From assembly GCF_002890915.1 (NCBI RefSeq), contig NZ_POUT01000003.1, forward strand, positions 186,001 to 250,000: a DNA stretch of 64,000 bases, given 5' to 3'. The notes under the pieces are model-generated. The model saw nothing but the letters and a program-made list of their open reading frames with translations, did no database searches and was not told the DNA's origin. Below, piece by piece: positions 27,436 to 41,303 of this stretch. Source of the stretch: Stutzerimonas stutzeri. Its GTDB lineage: Bacteria; Pseudomonadota; Gammaproteobacteria; Pseudomonadales; Pseudomonadaceae. Both the position numbers and the translations under genes were made by a program. The stretch's first letter is position 1. Every line of letters starts with the position of its first letter.

Positions 27436-30270
27436 TTACAGCGTCGCGATACGCTCGCGTTGTTCCAGGAGCCTGGCCCTGGCCTGTTCGGCTTCGGCCA
27501 GCTTGGCGCGTTCCTTGTCGATCACCTCGGCTGGCGCCTTGTCGACGAAGGCGGCGTTGCCGAGCTTGCCGCCGACGCGCTTGACCTCGCCGTCCAGCCG
27601 GCCGATTTCCTTGTCCAGACGTGCCAGTTCGGCATCCTTGTCGATCAGCCCGGCCATCGGCACCAGCACCTGCATGTCGCCGACCAGGGCGATGGCCGAC
27701 AGCGGTGCCTCTTCGCCGCCCGCGAGGATGCGTACGCTTTCCAGCTTGGCCAGCTTCTTCAGGAGTGGCTCGTTCTCGTCGAGGCGACGCTGGTCGAGCG
27801 CCGAGACGTTGCCCAGCACCACGTCGATGCGCCTGGCCATGGAGATGTTCATCTCGCCGCGGATCTGGCGGATGCCGAGCATGAAGGCCTTGACCCACTC
27901 GATGTCGCCCTCGGCGGCCTCGTCGAGACGCTCGGGGTTGAACTCCGGCCAGGGCTGCAGCATCAGCGTCGGGCCCGACTTGCCGGCCAGCGGCGCGACG
28001 CGCTGCCAGATTTCCTCGGTGATGAACGGCATGAACGGGTGCGCCAGGCGCAGCGTGGTCTCCAGTACCCGCACCAGGGTACGGCGGGTGCCGCGCTGGC
28101 GTTCGACGCTGGCGCTCTCGTCCCACAGCAGCGGCTTGACCAGCTCCAGGTACCAGGCGCAGTACTCGTCCCAGATGAACTCGTAGAGCGCCTGGGCGGC
28201 CAGGTCGAAGCGGAAGGCTTCCAGCTGGCGGGTCACCTCGGCCTCGGTACGCTGCAGCGCGGAGATGATCCAGCGGTCCACCGACGAGAGCTCCACCGGC
28301 TCGTCGTTGGCACCGGTGTCCTTGTCTTCGGTGTTCTCGAAGACGAAGTTGGCGGCGTTCCAGAGCTTGTTGCAGAAGTTGCGGTAGCCCTCGACCCGGC
28401 CCATGTCGAACTTGATGTCACGGCCGGTGGAGGCCAGCGAGCAGAAAGTGAAGCGCAGGGCGTCGGTGCCATAGCTGGCGATGCCTTCGGGGAACTCGGC
28501 GCGGGTCTGCTTGGCGATCTTCTCGGCGAGCTTGGGTTGCATCATGCCGCTGGTGCGCTTGTCCAGCAGTTCGTCGAGGGTGATGCCGTCGACGATGTCC
28601 AGCGGGTCGAGCACGTTGCCCTTGGACTTGGACATCTTCTGGCCCTGGCCGTCGCGCACCAGGCCGTGGACGTAGACGGTCTTGAACGGGATCTGCCCGG
28701 TCAGGTGGGTGGACAGCATGATCATCCGGGCGACCCAGAAGAAGATGATGTCGAAGCCGGTGACCAGCACGTCGGTGGGGTGGAAGGTCTTGAGGAACTC
28801 GGTCTGCTGCGGCCAGCCGAGGGTGGAGAAGGTCCACAGGCCGGAGCTGAACCAGGTGTCCAGCACGTCCTCGTCCTGGCGCAGCGATTCGTCGTTGCGG
28901 ATGTCGTACTTCTTGCGCACCTCGCTCTCGTCGCGGCCGACGTAGACGTTGCCGGCCTCGTCGTACCAGGCCGGGATGCGGTGGCCCCACCAGAGCTGGC
29001 GGCTGATGCACCAGTCCTGGATGTCGCGCATCCAGCTGAAGTACATGTTCTCGTACTGCTTGGGCACGAACTGGATCTCGCCGCTTTCCACCGCGGCGAT
29101 GGCCTTCTCGGCCAGCGGCTTGGTGGAGACGTACCACTGGTCGGTCAGCCAGGGTTCGATGACGGTGCCGGAACGGTCGCCGCGCGGCACCTTCAGCGCG
29201 TGGTCGTCGATCTTCTCCAGCAGGCTCATGGCCTCGAACTCGGCGACGATGGCCTTGCGCGCGTCGAAGCGGTCCATGTGCGCGTAGCCGTCGGGCAGGC
29301 GGCCGTCGACCTTGTCGTTCGGCGAGCCGTCGATGTTGAACACCTGGGCGCGCGCCAGCACGCAGGCGTTCTGGTCGAAGATGTTGATCAGCGGCAGGTG
29401 GTGGCGTTTGCCGACCTCGTAGTCGTTGAAGTCGTGGGCTGGGGTGATCTTCACGCAGCCGGTGCCGAACTCGCGGTCGACGTAGTCGTCGGCGACGATC
29501 GGGATCAGGCGGTTGACCAGCGGCAGCATGACGTGGCGGCCTATCAGGCTCTTGTAGCGCTCGTCCTCGGGGTGCACGGCAATGGCGGCGTCACCGAGCA
29601 TGGTTTCCGGGCGGGTGGTGGCGACGACCAGGTAATCCAGGCCCTCGGCGGTCTTGCAGCCGTCGGCCAGCGGATAGCGCAGGTGCCAGAGGTGGCCCTT
29701 CTCGTCGTGGTTCTCCACTTCCAGGTCGGAAATGGCGGTGTGCAGCTTGGTGTCCCAGTTGACCAGACGCTTGCCGCGGTAGATCAGCCCGTCTTCATGC
29801 AGGCGTACGAAGGCTTCCTTGACCGCCTCGGAGAGGCCTTCGTCCATGGTGAAGCGTTCGCGCGACCAGTCCACCGAGGAGCCCAGGCGACGAATCTGCC
29901 GGGTGATGTTGCCGCCGGATTCTTCCTTCCATTGCCAGACCTTCTCGAGGAATTTCTCGCGGCCCAGATCGTGGCGGCTGACACCCTGGGCGGCCAGCTG
30001 GCGCTCGACCACCATCTGCGTGGCGATCCCCGCGTGGTCGGTGCCCGGCTGCCAGAGGGTATTGCGGCCCTGCATGCGGCGGAAGCGGATCAGCGCGTCC
30101 ATGATGGCGTTGTTGAAACCATGGCCCATGTGCAGGCTGCCGGTGACGTTCGGTGGCGGGATCATGATGGTGTAGGGCTCGCCGGCACCTTGCGGGGCGA
30201 AATAGTTGTTCGATTCCCAGGTCTGGTACCAGGAAGTCTCGATGGCGTGCGGCTGGTAGGTCTTGTCCAT
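27436..30270 (-). CDS. valS: Valyl-tRNA synthetase
   Basis: Class I aminoacyl-tRNA synthetase, 944 residues, full length. HIGH motif is HMGH at 47-50 ([14 protein letters not shown]); KMSKS is at about 545-549. The editing domain lies in between, followed by anticodon-binding domain and C-terminal coiled coil (last about 65 residues, rich in Leu, Lys, Glu). Gene order pepA-holC-hyp-valS is standard in Pseudomonas. Confidence 0.97.
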   Translation of the reverse strand: MDKTYQPHAIETSWYQTWESNNYFAPQGAGEPYTIMIPPPNVTGSLHMGHGFNNAIMDALIRFRRMQGRNTLWQPGTDHAGIATQMVVERQLAAQGVSRHDLGREKFLEKVWQWKEESGGNITRQIRRLGSSVDWSRERFTMDEGLSEAVKEAFVRLHEDGLIYRGKRLVNWDTKLHTAISDLEVENHDEKGHLWHLRYPLADGCKTAEGLDYLVVATTRPETMLGDAAIAVHPEDERYKSLIGRHVMLPLVNRLIPIVADDYVDREFGTGCVKITPAHDFNDYEVGKRHHLPLINIFDQNACVLARAQVFNIDGSPNDKVDGRLPDGYAHMDRFDARKAIVAEFEAMSLLEKIDDHALKVPRGDRSGTVIEPWLTDQWYVSTKPLAEKAIAAVESGEIQFVPKQYENMYFSWMRDIQDWCISRQLWWGHRIPAWYDEAGNVYVGRDESEVRKKYDIRNDESLRQDEDVLDTWFSSGLWTFSTLGWPQQTEFLKTFHPTDVLVTGFDIIFFWVARMIMLSTHLTGQIPFKTVYVHGLVRDGQGQKMSKSKGNVLDPLDIVDGITLDELLDKRTSGMMQPKLAEKIAKQTRAEFPEGIASYGTDALRFTFCSLASTGRDIKFDMGRVEGYRNFCNKLWNAANFVFENTEDKDTGANDEPVELSSVDRWIISALQRTEAEVTRQLEAFRFDLAAQALYEFIWDEYCAWYLELVKPLLWDESASVERQRGTRRTLVRVLETTLRLAHPFMPFITEEIWQRVAPLAGKSGPTLMLQPWPEFNPERLDEAAEGDIEWVKAFMLGIRQIRGEMNISMARRIDVVLGNVSALDQRRLDENEPLLKKLAKLESVRILAGGEEAPLSAIALVGDMQVLVPMAGLIDKDAELARLDKEIGRLDGEVKRVGGKLGNAAFVDKAPAEVIDKERAKLAEAEQARARLLEQRERIATL

Positions 30271-30388
30271 GCGGCGGGACCCTTAGAACGGCTGGTCGGA
30301 AAAACGGGCAAGTATAAAGGCAAACGGTCGCAAGGTTTTACGGCGGCGCATTTTTACTGCGAATGGTTCTGCCGATCGGCCTGCGGCC

Positions 30389-30760
30389 TCAGGGCCGGGG
30401 TGAGCGGGTCAGCTTGTCGAGCCGGCTTTCCAGGCGGCGCTTGAGCTCGGCCTCGATCTGCGGCACGAAGTCGTCGATCACTTCCTGCAGGATCAGGTTG
30501 GCCGCGGTGCGCAGTTCGTGGTCGATGTGTCGTTCGGCCAGAGAACGGAAGGCGGTGCGCACGCTGGGCTCGCGCGGCTCGCCGTCGGCCGGGGTGCCGG
30601 TGGAGACGGCCGGGGCGGGCTCGACGATATCCGACAGCAGCGGAATGCTATCGGGGTCCAGTGCCTCGCTGGCATCCGGGAAATCGTCACCCAGCAGGGC
30701 GCGGATGGATTCCAGGTCGCTGAGCAGTTCGGCGGGCTTGTTCGGGGTTTTCGGTGTCAT
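30389..30760 (-). CDS. Conserved hypothetical protein between holC and valS
   Basis: 123 residues, no signal peptide or membrane span. Acidic, Pro-rich N-terminal half and a helical, basic C-terminus (ELKRRLESRLDKLTRSPRP). The start at 30760 (MTPKTPNK) is preferred over 30784. I know a gene of this kind at the same place in P. aeruginosa; its function is unknown. A link to the DNA polymerase chi subunit is only by position. Confidence 0.75.
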   Translation of the reverse strand: MTPKTPNKPAELLSDLESIRALLGDDFPDASEALDPDSIPLLSDIVEPAPAVSTGTPADGEPREPSVRTAFRSLAERHIDHELRTAANLILQEVIDDFVPQIEAELKRRLESRLDKLTRSPRP

Positions 30761-30833
30761 CTGTGTGGTTCCGGGCTGGTGCATCCCGGCTGTTTGCCAG
30801 GGGGTATCCCTTGCTGTCTAAAGATTGGAGCGG

Positions 30834-31253
30834 CTAGAGCTCGACCCTTTGTGGATCATAGCCCTGGCGCCGATAGAGGCGGAAATTGTCCCGGCAGGCG
30901 GTCAGCAGCTGCGGTTCCTGATTGACGATTTCGATGATCCGGCTGAACTGGTCGATGTGTGGCGAGAGTGTCGGCGCCAGGTTGACCAGCAGGCCCTGGG
31001 GGGCCTGCGGTGTCTGTTCCAGGCCGATGACCACCGGCGCCTGCGGATCGTCGGCGTGCAGCTCGTGGGGAATGAAGCGCTCGTCACGGAAGCACCAGAG
31101 CAGTTCGTCGAGCTGGCTGGCCTGGGCCTCGTCGCTGCAGCGGACGAAGACCCGCAGGCCGTGCTGCCAGCCCTTGGCCGCGAGCTGGCAGGCCGCCCGC
31201 AGGCGGCCGAGCGGATTGGTGTCCGGCAGCACGTAGAACTCGACGCGCGTCAT
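30834..31253 (-). CDS. holC: DNA polymerase III subunit chi
   Basis: 139 residues. The start MTRVEFYVLPDTNP, the CQLAAKGWQHGLRVFVRC segment and the DELLWCFRDERFIPHEL stretch are typical of HolC. Chi links the clamp-loader complex (through psi) to SSB. Fourth gene of the leftward lptF-divergent run pepA-holC-hyp-valS. Confidence 0.93.
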   Translation of the reverse strand: MTRVEFYVLPDTNPLGRLRAACQLAAKGWQHGLRVFVRCSDEAQASQLDELLWCFRDERFIPHELHADDPQAPVVIGLEQTPQAPQGLLVNLAPTLSPHIDQFSRIIEIVNQEPQLLTACRDNFRLYRRQGYDPQRVEL

Positions 31254-31322
31254 CGCCGGGCCTCGTCATGGCCGGGCAGTCTGCGCCGGCCATGGGGTGC
31301 ATGTGCGACGATCGCCCGCATC

Positions 31323-33029
<1,707 letters not shown>

Positions 33030-33077
33030 TTAGTTTGAGCGTTGCCGCCGGAGCCTGACAACCCTGGAGTGTCTGGT

Positions 33078-34199
33078 TTGATCGTCTTTCGTTACCTGTC
33101 CCGAGAGCTGCTGATCACCATGAGCGCGGTCAGCGCCGTGCTGTTGGTGATCATCATGAGCGGCCGTTTCATCAAATACCTGGCCCAGGCCGCCCAAGGC
33201 GTGCTCGATCCGGGCGTGTTGCTGCTGATCATGGGCTTCCGCCTGCCGGGTTTCCTGCAGCTGATCCTGCCGCTCGGGCTGTTCCTCGGCATCCTGCTGG
33301 CCTATGGGCGGCTCTACCTGGAAAGCGAGATGACCGTGCTCTCCGCCACCGGCATGAGCCAGCGCCGCCTGCTGGCCTACAGCCTGGCACCGGCGGCGCT
33401 GGTCGCCGCGCTGGTCGGCTGGCTGAGCCTTGGCCTGGCGCCGCAGGGCATCGCCGAGGTGGACCGCATCCTCAACCAGCAGGATTCGCTGACCGAGTTC
33501 GACACCCTGGTGCCGGGGCGCTTCCAGACCCTGCGCGGCGGCTCGCGCGTGACCTATACCCGCGAGCTGTCGGCCGACCGCAGCGAACTGGCCGGGGTGT
33601 TCATTTCCGAGACCAACGTGTCGCGGCAGACCGGCAAGGAGGGCAGCCTCTCGGTGCTGGTCGCCGAGAGTGGCAGGCAGGAAATCCAGCCCGACGGCAG
33701 CCGCTACCTGATCCTGGAGAACGGCTACCGTTACGACGGCAATCCCGGGGAAGCGGACTACCGGGCGATCCAGTACGACACCTATGGCGTGCTGCTGCCC
33801 AAGCCGGAAGTGAGCATGGAGCTGAGCGAGCGTGAGGCGCTGCCGACCCGCGAACTGCTGGGCAGCGACAACCTGCGCTACCGGACCGAGCTGCAGTGGC
33901 GCCTCTCGTTGCCGTTGCTGGTGTTCGTCGTCACCGTGCTCGCCGTGCCGCTGGCCAAGGTGAATCCGCGGCAGGGGCGTTTTCTCAAGCTGTTGCCGGC
34001 GATCCTGCTGTACATGACCTATCTCGCCCTGTTGATCGCGGCCCGCGGCGCGCTGGACAAGGGGCGCATCCCGATGGCGCTGGGGTTGTGGTGGGTGCAC
34101 GGGCTGTTCCTGGCGATCGGTCTGTTGATGCTGTTCTGGGAGCCCATCAGGCTGCGAATGAACAGGCGCCGCGCGCAGCTGGAGGTGGCCCGTGGTTAA
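33078..34199 (+). CDS. lptF: LPS export ABC permease LptF
   Basis: Inner-membrane permease of the LptB2FG complex that moves lipopolysaccharide to the LptA bridge. 373 residues with three N-terminal and three C-terminal spans and a periplasmic beta-jellyroll between (about residues 110-270). I assign a TTG start at 33078, with GGAG (33066-33069) eight bases upstream; translation starts MIVFRYLSREL as in the family. An ATG farther upstream would add unrelated residues. Overlaps lptG by 8 bases. Confidence 0.92.
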   Translation: MIVFRYLSRELLITMSAVSAVLLVIIMSGRFIKYLAQAAQGVLDPGVLLLIMGFRLPGFLQLILPLGLFLGILLAYGRLYLESEMTVLSATGMSQRRLLAYSLAPAALVAALVGWLSLGLAPQGIAEVDRILNQQDSLTEFDTLVPGRFQTLRGGSRVTYTRELSADRSELAGVFISETNVSRQTGKEGSLSVLVAESGRQEIQPDGSRYLILENGYRYDGNPGEADYRAIQYDTYGVLLPKPEVSMELSEREALPTRELLGSDNLRYRTELQWRLSLPLLVFVVTVLAVPLAKVNPRQGRFLKLLPAILLYMTYLALLIAARGALDKGRIPMALGLWWVHGLFLAIGLLMLFWEPIRLRMNRRRAQLEVARG

Positions 34200-35253
34200 G
34201 CTCGATCGCTACATCGGTATCCATGTCTTTCTCGCCATCCTCAGCGTGCTGGGCATCATCGTCGGGCTGGCGTTGCTGTTCGCCTTCATCGACGAGCTGG
34301 GCGACGTCGAGGGCAGCTATGGGCTGTTCGACGCGCTGCAATACGTGCTGCTGACCTCGCCGCGCCGGCTCTACGAGATGCTGCCGATGGCGGCGCTGAT
34401 CGGCTGCCTGATCGGCCTCGGTACGCTGGCCAGCAGCAGCGAACTGACCATCATGCGCGCGGCCGGGGTCTCGCTGGGGCGCATCGTCCTGGCGGTGATG
34501 AAGCCGATGCTGATCCTGCTGGTGGCGGGCATCCTGATCGGCGAATACGTCGCCCCCTGGACCGAGGACATCGCCCAGGCCAAGCGCTCGCTGGCGCAGG
34601 GCGCCGGTGAGGCGCAGAGCAGCAAGCGCGGCCTGTGGCATCGGCAGGAGAACGAGTTCGTGCACGTCAATGCGGTGCAGCCGGGCGGCGTGCTGGTGGG
34701 GGTGACCCGTTACCGCTTCGACGACGAACGTCGGCTGCTGTCGGCCAGTTTCGCCCGACGCGCCAGCTACCAGGGCGATCATTGGCAATTGCAAACCCTG
34801 TCGACCACGCATTTTCGCGGCGACCACACCGAGGTGGTGCGGGCGCCGGAGGAGCGCTGGGACGTGCAGTTGACGCCGCAATTGCTCGGCACCGTGGTGA
34901 TGGAGCCGGAGGCGTTGTCCATCACCGGGCTGTGGCGCTATATCCACTACCTGGGTGAGCAGGGATTGAACAACGGTCGCTACTGGCTCGCCTTCTGGAC
35001 CAAGGTCCTGCAGCCGGCGGTGACCGTCGCGCTGGTGCTGCTGGCGATATCGTTCATCTTCGGGCCGCTGCGTTCGGTCACGCTCGGGCAGCGGATCTTC
35101 ACCGGCGTGGTGGTCGGCTTCGTCTTCCGCATCATCCAGGATCTGCTCGGGCCGGCGAGCCAGGTGTTCGGCTTCTCGCCGCTGCTCGCCGTGGTGCTGC
35201 CGGCGGGTGTCTGTGCGCTGATCGGCGTCTGGCTGCTGCGGCGGGCGGGCTAA
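34192..35253 (+). CDS. lptG: LPS export ABC permease LptG
   Basis: Partner of LptF; 353 residues with the same 3+3 span layout and periplasmic domain. GTG start at 34192 (MVKLDRYIGIHVFL), overlapping the lptF end. The SSELTIMRAAGVSLGRI cytoplasmic segment is the coupling-helix region contacting LptB. Followed by a GC-rich hairpin and the convergent RDD gene. Confidence 0.94.
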   Translation: MVKLDRYIGIHVFLAILSVLGIIVGLALLFAFIDELGDVEGSYGLFDALQYVLLTSPRRLYEMLPMAALIGCLIGLGTLASSSELTIMRAAGVSLGRIVLAVMKPMLILLVAGILIGEYVAPWTEDIAQAKRSLAQGAGEAQSSKRGLWHRQENEFVHVNAVQPGGVLVGVTRYRFDDERRLLSASFARRASYQGDHWQLQTLSTTHFRGDHTEVVRAPEERWDVQLTPQLLGTVVMEPEALSITGLWRYIHYLGEQGLNNGRYWLAFWTKVLQPAVTVALVLLAISFIFGPLRSVTLGQRIFTGVVVGFVFRIIQDLLGPASQVFGFSPLLAVVLPAGVCALIGVWLLRRAG

Positions 35254-35273
35254 GGGCAGCAGCAAGCTGCAAC

Positions 35274-35292
35274 GCCGGGAGCGCATCCCGGC
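35274..35292 (+). terminator. Hairpin after lptG
   Basis: GCCGGGA (35274-35280) pairs with TCCCGGC (35286-35292) around a five-base loop, followed by TTGTGG. The U-tract is poor, so this is a weak candidate terminator between convergent lptG and the RDD gene. Confidence 0.4.
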
Positions 35293-35305
35293 TTGTGGTC
35301 TGTCG

Positions 35306-35803
35306 CTATTTCTTGTGGATGTTCTTCGGCAACTGCACGGCCTGGCTTTCGGAATAGATGTCGTGCCAGGTCCGCTTGCGCTTGTCCCAGAGCATCCACC
35401 AGTAGCCTAGTCCCAGGCACAGCCAGGAGAGGATGGCGATCAGGAAGCGCAGCAATGCCTGCCATAGATCGATGGCGCTGCCGTCGGCGTTCTGGATGCG
35501 GATGCCCCAGACCTGCATGCCCAGGGTCTGGCCGTTGTGGGTCCAGAACTTGGCGAAGAAGCCGAACAGGCTGAACAGCAGCAGCGTCGAGAGAAGGGGG
35601 TCGATGTCCAGGCCGCCGGTCTCGGCCAGGGTCTTCAGCTGATCGCTGCCATATAGCAGGCGCAGCAGGACCTGCTGGTAGAACAGTGTCACCACCATCA
35701 TCAGGGCGATGCACAGCAGGCTGTCGTAGAAGATGGCGGCGAATCGGCGCACCAGGCCGGCGGCGGGAAATTGCCCCTGCGGGCTCAGCAGGTGTTTGCG
35801 CAT
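35306..35803 (-). CDS. RDD family membrane protein
   Basis: 165 residues. The Arg and Asp residues of the RDD signature are in LVRRFAAIFYDSLL; three membrane helices follow (about 25-50, 75-95, 115-140), with GQTLGMQVWGIRI typical of the family. Function unknown; some members are thought to be antiporters. Single gene by position. Confidence 0.88.
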   Translation of the reverse strand: MRKHLLSPQGQFPAAGLVRRFAAIFYDSLLCIALMMVVTLFYQQVLLRLLYGSDQLKTLAETGGLDIDPLLSTLLLFSLFGFFAKFWTHNGQTLGMQVWGIRIQNADGSAIDLWQALLRFLIAILSWLCLGLGYWWMLWDKRKRTWHDIYSESQAVQLPKNIHKK

Positions 35804-35854
35804 TGCGTGTCTCGATGATGGGGCGGGGTGGGCATTCTACGGAATTGCGCGCAT

Positions 35855-35888
35855 AAAAAAGCCCCTGATGTTGCCATCAGGGGCTTTT
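35855..35888. terminator. Bidirectional intrinsic terminator after csp
   Basis: AAAAGCCCCTGATG (35857-35870), TTGC loop, CATCAGGGGCTTTT (35875-35888): perfect 14-bp stem, A/U tracts on both sides. It ends the leftward cold-shock gene. Confidence 0.9.
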
Positions 35889-35899
35889 CGGAGCGGCGC

Positions 35900-36112
35900 T
35901 TAGCCCAGGATCTGAACCTGGTCGGCCTGCATGCCCTTTTGACCTTGCACGGCGATGAAGCTGACTTTCTGGCCTTCTTTCAGGCTCTTGAAGCCGTTGC
36001 CTTCGATCGCGCGGAAGTGCACGAACAGATCCGGACCGCTCTCGGGAGTGATGAAACCAAAACCTTTCTCGTCGTTAAACCACTTGACGGTACCGTTCTG
36101 ACGATTCGACAT
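35900..36112 (-). CDS. Cold-shock domain protein
   Basis: 70 residues, one OB-fold cold-shock domain. RNP1 is KGFGFITP and RNP2 is LFVHF. Binds single-stranded nucleic acid. The start at 36112 ([13 protein letters not shown]) has AAGGA (36120-36124) upstream. The ending [16 protein letters not shown] fits the CspA/CapB type common in pseudomonads. A long untranslated leader probably precedes it, as in E. coli cspA. Confidence 0.95.
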   Translation of the reverse strand: MSNRQNGTVKWFNDEKGFGFITPESGPDLFVHFRAIEGNGFKSLKEGQKVSFIAVQGQKGMQADQVQILG

Positions 36113-36603
36113 GTCTTTGTATCCTTGAAACTCAAAAGTAGAATTGCCCCTGCAATGGCAGGAAGCTGGAACTGGTTGCAAAGAGTAAGAGAGTCGAGCG
36201 GAGTAGCGGATCTGAAGATCTACTGCACCAGGTCACGATTCAACAGCGACCCATGCAAACACAGTGGGCACACTCTACGATAACTCGCCGGGGAATGCCA
36301 ACCCCTCGGAGCCATAGAATTTGCCCTGTCCGGGCGGCGCCATTTCGGCGCATTTTAGGTGGCTGCGACCCGCTGATTCGAGCGGTCGATGCCATGGGTC
36401 GGCTGTGTCGATATCGCTGCGACAGCCTGCGAAAAACGCGGTGATGCCAGATCGTCTTGCGAATGAAGCGTTCGAGTCAGGCGATCGCCGATTCGGCTGC
36501 GCCTGGTGTCGACGAAACTGCGCTACGGCGTGCCGGCTTCGTTCGCAACGCGATTGCCTCGTTGCTGAGGCGCACAGCTCGCTGCGTCGTAGCGATTCAC
36601 TGA
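36113..36603. other. Intergenic region between csp and tRNA-Leu
   Basis: 491 bases without a convincing gene. The 140 bases next to csp are its probable leader on the minus strand, with GATCTGAAGATC (near 36210) as a short palindrome. The rest, up to the tRNA, holds only short frames with no protein-like composition. I see no ncRNA match. Confidence 0.5.
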
Positions 36604-36690
36604 TGGTGCCCCGAGAGAGACTCGAACTCTCACGTTGTTACCAACGGCGGATTTTGAATCCGCTGCGTCTACCGATTCCGCCATCGAGGC
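36604..36690 (-). tRNA. tRNA-Leu (CAA anticodon)
   Basis: 87 bases with encoded CCA end. Acceptor stem GCCTCGA/TCGGGGC; long variable arm as in class II tRNAs (CGTTGGTAACAACG); TTCGAGT T-loop; anticodon stem GCGGA-TTCAAAA-TCCGC with CAA at the anticodon position, reading UUG codons. Sits just upstream of divergent queA, as in other pseudomonads. Confidence 0.97.
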
Positions 36691-36804
36691 ACAGTGGCGG
36701 CGCAGTATAGGGATGCGTGGCTGGGCGGTCAATCGTTTGGCGTGGTCAGGCCGACGTCTTTCGGATAAGCTTTGCGCCCTTTTCGTATCCCTTGAATGAC
36801 TCGC

Positions 36805-38984
<2,180 letters not shown>

Positions 38985-39026
38985 CGTGCCAGTACAAAAC
39001 AATCCTTTCTGCAACAGGAGTGCTAC

Positions 39027-39356
39027 ATGAGCTTTCTGATTCCCGCCGCCTATGCCCAGGAGGCTGCCGCTGGTCCTGCCGGCACTGGTTTCGAGTGGGT
39101 TTTCCTGGTCGGTTTCCTGGTCATCTTCTACCTGATGATCTGGCGTCCCCAGTCCAAGCGTGCCAAGGAGCACAAGAACCTGGTCGCCGGCCTGCAGAAG
39201 GGCGATGAGGTGGTTACCTCCGGCGGCATCGCCGGCAAGGTCACCAAGGTTGCCGATGAATTCGTGGTGATCGAAGTATCCGACAACGTTGAACTGAAGT
39301 TCCAGAAAGTGGCGATTGCCGCAACGTTGCCCAAGGGCACTCTGAAAGCCATCTGA
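39027..39356 (+). CDS. yajC: Preprotein translocase subunit YajC
   Basis: 109 residues, one membrane span (about 21-40, WVFLVGFLVIFYLMIW), then the cytosolic domain with QKGDEVVTSGGIAGKV. Accessory to the SecDF complex, which follows. Preceded by AGGAG. Confidence 0.95.
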   Translation: MSFLIPAAYAQEAAAGPAGTGFEWVFLVGFLVIFYLMIWRPQSKRAKEHKNLVAGLQKGDEVVTSGGIAGKVTKVADEFVVIEVSDNVELKFQKVAIAATLPKGTLKAI

Positions 39357-39380
39357 GCTGACTTCATTCAACACCAACGA

Positions 39381-39401
39381 CGGGGCGCGCAAGGCGCCCC
39401 G
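39381..39401 (+). other. Hairpin between yajC and secD
   Basis: CGGGGCGC and GCGCCCCG form a perfect 8-bp stem around a five-base loop, about 20 bases before the secD start. No U-tract follows, so partial attenuation or mRNA processing is more likely than full termination. Confidence 0.4.
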
Positions 39402-39422
39402 CGTCATTAAACGGGCTGCGTC

Positions 39423-41291
39423 ATGCTCAATAGATTCCCTCTCTGGAAATACCTGCTGATACTGGCAGTGCTCGCGATTGCCTTCGTTTACTCGGCGCCC
39501 AACCTCTATCCCGATGACCCGGCGATCCAGATCACCGGCGCCAGTACGGCGCAGGAGATCGGGCAGGCCGATCTCGACCGGCTCAGCAAGGCGCTCGAGG
39601 ATGGCGGCATCCCGGTGAAATCCGCCTCGCTGGACGAACAGGGCCGCGGCGGCTTGCTGCGCCTGGCGAGCCAGGATGATCAATTGCCGGCCAAGGACAT
39701 CGCCCGGCGCACGCTCGGCGACGCCTATGTCGTCGCGCTCAACCTGGCGCCGACGACCCCGGACTGGCTGCGCAACCTCGCTGCGAGCCCGATGAAGCTC
39801 GGCCTGGACCTTTCCGGCGGTGTGCACTTCCTGCTGGAAGTCGATATGGAGAAGGCGGTCGAAACGCGGCTGAACGTCTCCGAAGGCGAGGTGAAGAGCC
39901 TGCTGCGCAAGGAGCGCGTACGCTACCGCAGTCTGCCCGCCCTGAAGAATGCCGTGCAGCTGGGCTTCGCCGACGAGGCCACCCTGGCCGCGGCGCAGTC
40001 GCTGATCCGCAAGAACTTCAACGACTTCGAGCTGACCGCCAGCGAGCGCAACGGGCAGCAGGTGCTGCGCCTGGCGCTGACCGAGGCCAAGCTGGCGGAG
40101 ATTCGCGAGTATTCGATCAAGCAGAACCTGACCACGGTGCGCAATCGCGTCAACGAGCTGGGTGTGGCCGAGCCGCTGGTCCAGCGCCAGGGTGCCAACC
40201 GCATCGTCGTGGAGCTGCCCGGCGTGCAGGACACCGCCGAGGCCAAGCGCATTCTCGGCAAGACGGCGAACCTCGAATTCCGCCTGGCTGCCGAGGCCGA
40301 TGCGGCGCGTGCGTCCACCGAGAGCTTCGAGTTCCGCGAGGCGGGGCGTCCGCCCGTCCAACTGGAGCGTACGCTGATCATCACCGGTGACCAGGTGACC
40401 GATGCCCAGGCCAGCTACGACGAGAACGGCCGGCCGCAGGTCAATATCCGTCTCGATGGGCACGGCGGCGACCTGATGAACCGCGCCACGCGCAACAATG
40501 TCGGGCGCAGCATGGCGGTGATCTTCATCGAGCAGCGGCCGCTGACGCGTTATGTGCGCCAGGTGGTCGAGGGTGTCGAGCAGGAGGTCCGGGTCGAGAC
40601 CTTCCAGGAAGAGAAGAAGATCATCAGCCTGGCGACCATCCAGTCGCCACTCGGCAGCCAGTTCCGCATTACCGGTCTCGACGGCCAAGGCGAATCCTCG
40701 GAGCTGGCCCTGCTGCTGCGTGCCGGTGGTCTGGCGGCGCCGATGTACTTCGCCGAAGAGCGCACTATCGGTCCGAGCCTGGGCGCGGAAAACATCAAGC
40801 TGGGTGTCGAGGCGGCCATGTGGGGCTTCCTTTTCGTCGCCCTGTTCATGGTGCTGATCTACAAGTTCTTCGGCGTGCTGGCGACCATCGCGCTGCTGTT
40901 CAACATGGTGGTACTCACTGCGCTGATGTCGATGCTCAATGCCACGCTCACCCTGCCGGGTATCGCCGGTATCGTGCTGACCATGGGTATGGCGGTGGAT
41001 GCCAACGTGCTGATCTTCTCGCGTATTCGTGAGGAAATCGCCAACGGCATGTCGGTCCAGCGGGCCATTCACGAGGGCTTCGATCGGGCCTTCTCGGCGA
41101 TCGTCGACGGCAACCTGACCACGCTGCTGGTCGGTGGCATCCTGTTCGCCATGGGCACCGGGCCGATCAAGGGCTTCGCGGTCACCCTGTCGATCGGCAT
41201 CCTGACGTCGATGTTTACCGCAATCATCGTGACGCGCGGCATGGTCAACCTGATCTACGGTGGCCGCGATCTGAAGAAGCTGTGGATTTAA
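39423..41291 (+). CDS. secD: Protein translocase subunit SecD
   Basis: 622 residues, six membrane spans and a large periplasmic P1 head domain between spans 1 and 2. DLSGGVHFLLEVDM and the TM4-region GMAVDANVLIFSRIREE are family motifs; the Asp in the latter is needed for proton-coupled action. Pulls on translocating protein on the periplasmic side. Confidence 0.96.
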   Translation: MLNRFPLWKYLLILAVLAIAFVYSAPNLYPDDPAIQITGASTAQEIGQADLDRLSKALEDGGIPVKSASLDEQGRGGLLRLASQDDQLPAKDIARRTLGDAYVVALNLAPTTPDWLRNLAASPMKLGLDLSGGVHFLLEVDMEKAVETRLNVSEGEVKSLLRKERVRYRSLPALKNAVQLGFADEATLAAAQSLIRKNFNDFELTASERNGQQVLRLALTEAKLAEIREYSIKQNLTTVRNRVNELGVAEPLVQRQGANRIVVELPGVQDTAEAKRILGKTANLEFRLAAEADAARASTESFEFREAGRPPVQLERTLIITGDQVTDAQASYDENGRPQVNIRLDGHGGDLMNRATRNNVGRSMAVIFIEQRPLTRYVRQVVEGVEQEVRVETFQEEKKIISLATIQSPLGSQFRITGLDGQGESSELALLLRAGGLAAPMYFAEERTIGPSLGAENIKLGVEAAMWGFLFVALFMVLIYKFFGVLATIALLFNMVVLTALMSMLNATLTLPGIAGIVLTMGMAVDANVLIFSRIREEIANGMSVQRAIHEGFDRAFSAIVDGNLTTLLVGGILFAMGTGPIKGFAVTLSIGILTSMFTAIIVTRGMVNLIYGGRDLKKLWI

Positions 41292-41303
41292 GGGGCTAGC
41301 ACG

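Noticed and set aside
27370..30444. 1024-codon plus-strand frame across valS
   Set aside because: Shadow of valS, which has HIGH and KMSKS motifs in place.
36251..36603. Possible small RNA upstream of the tRNA-Leu
   Set aside because: No terminator or stable hairpin with U-tract in this stretch.
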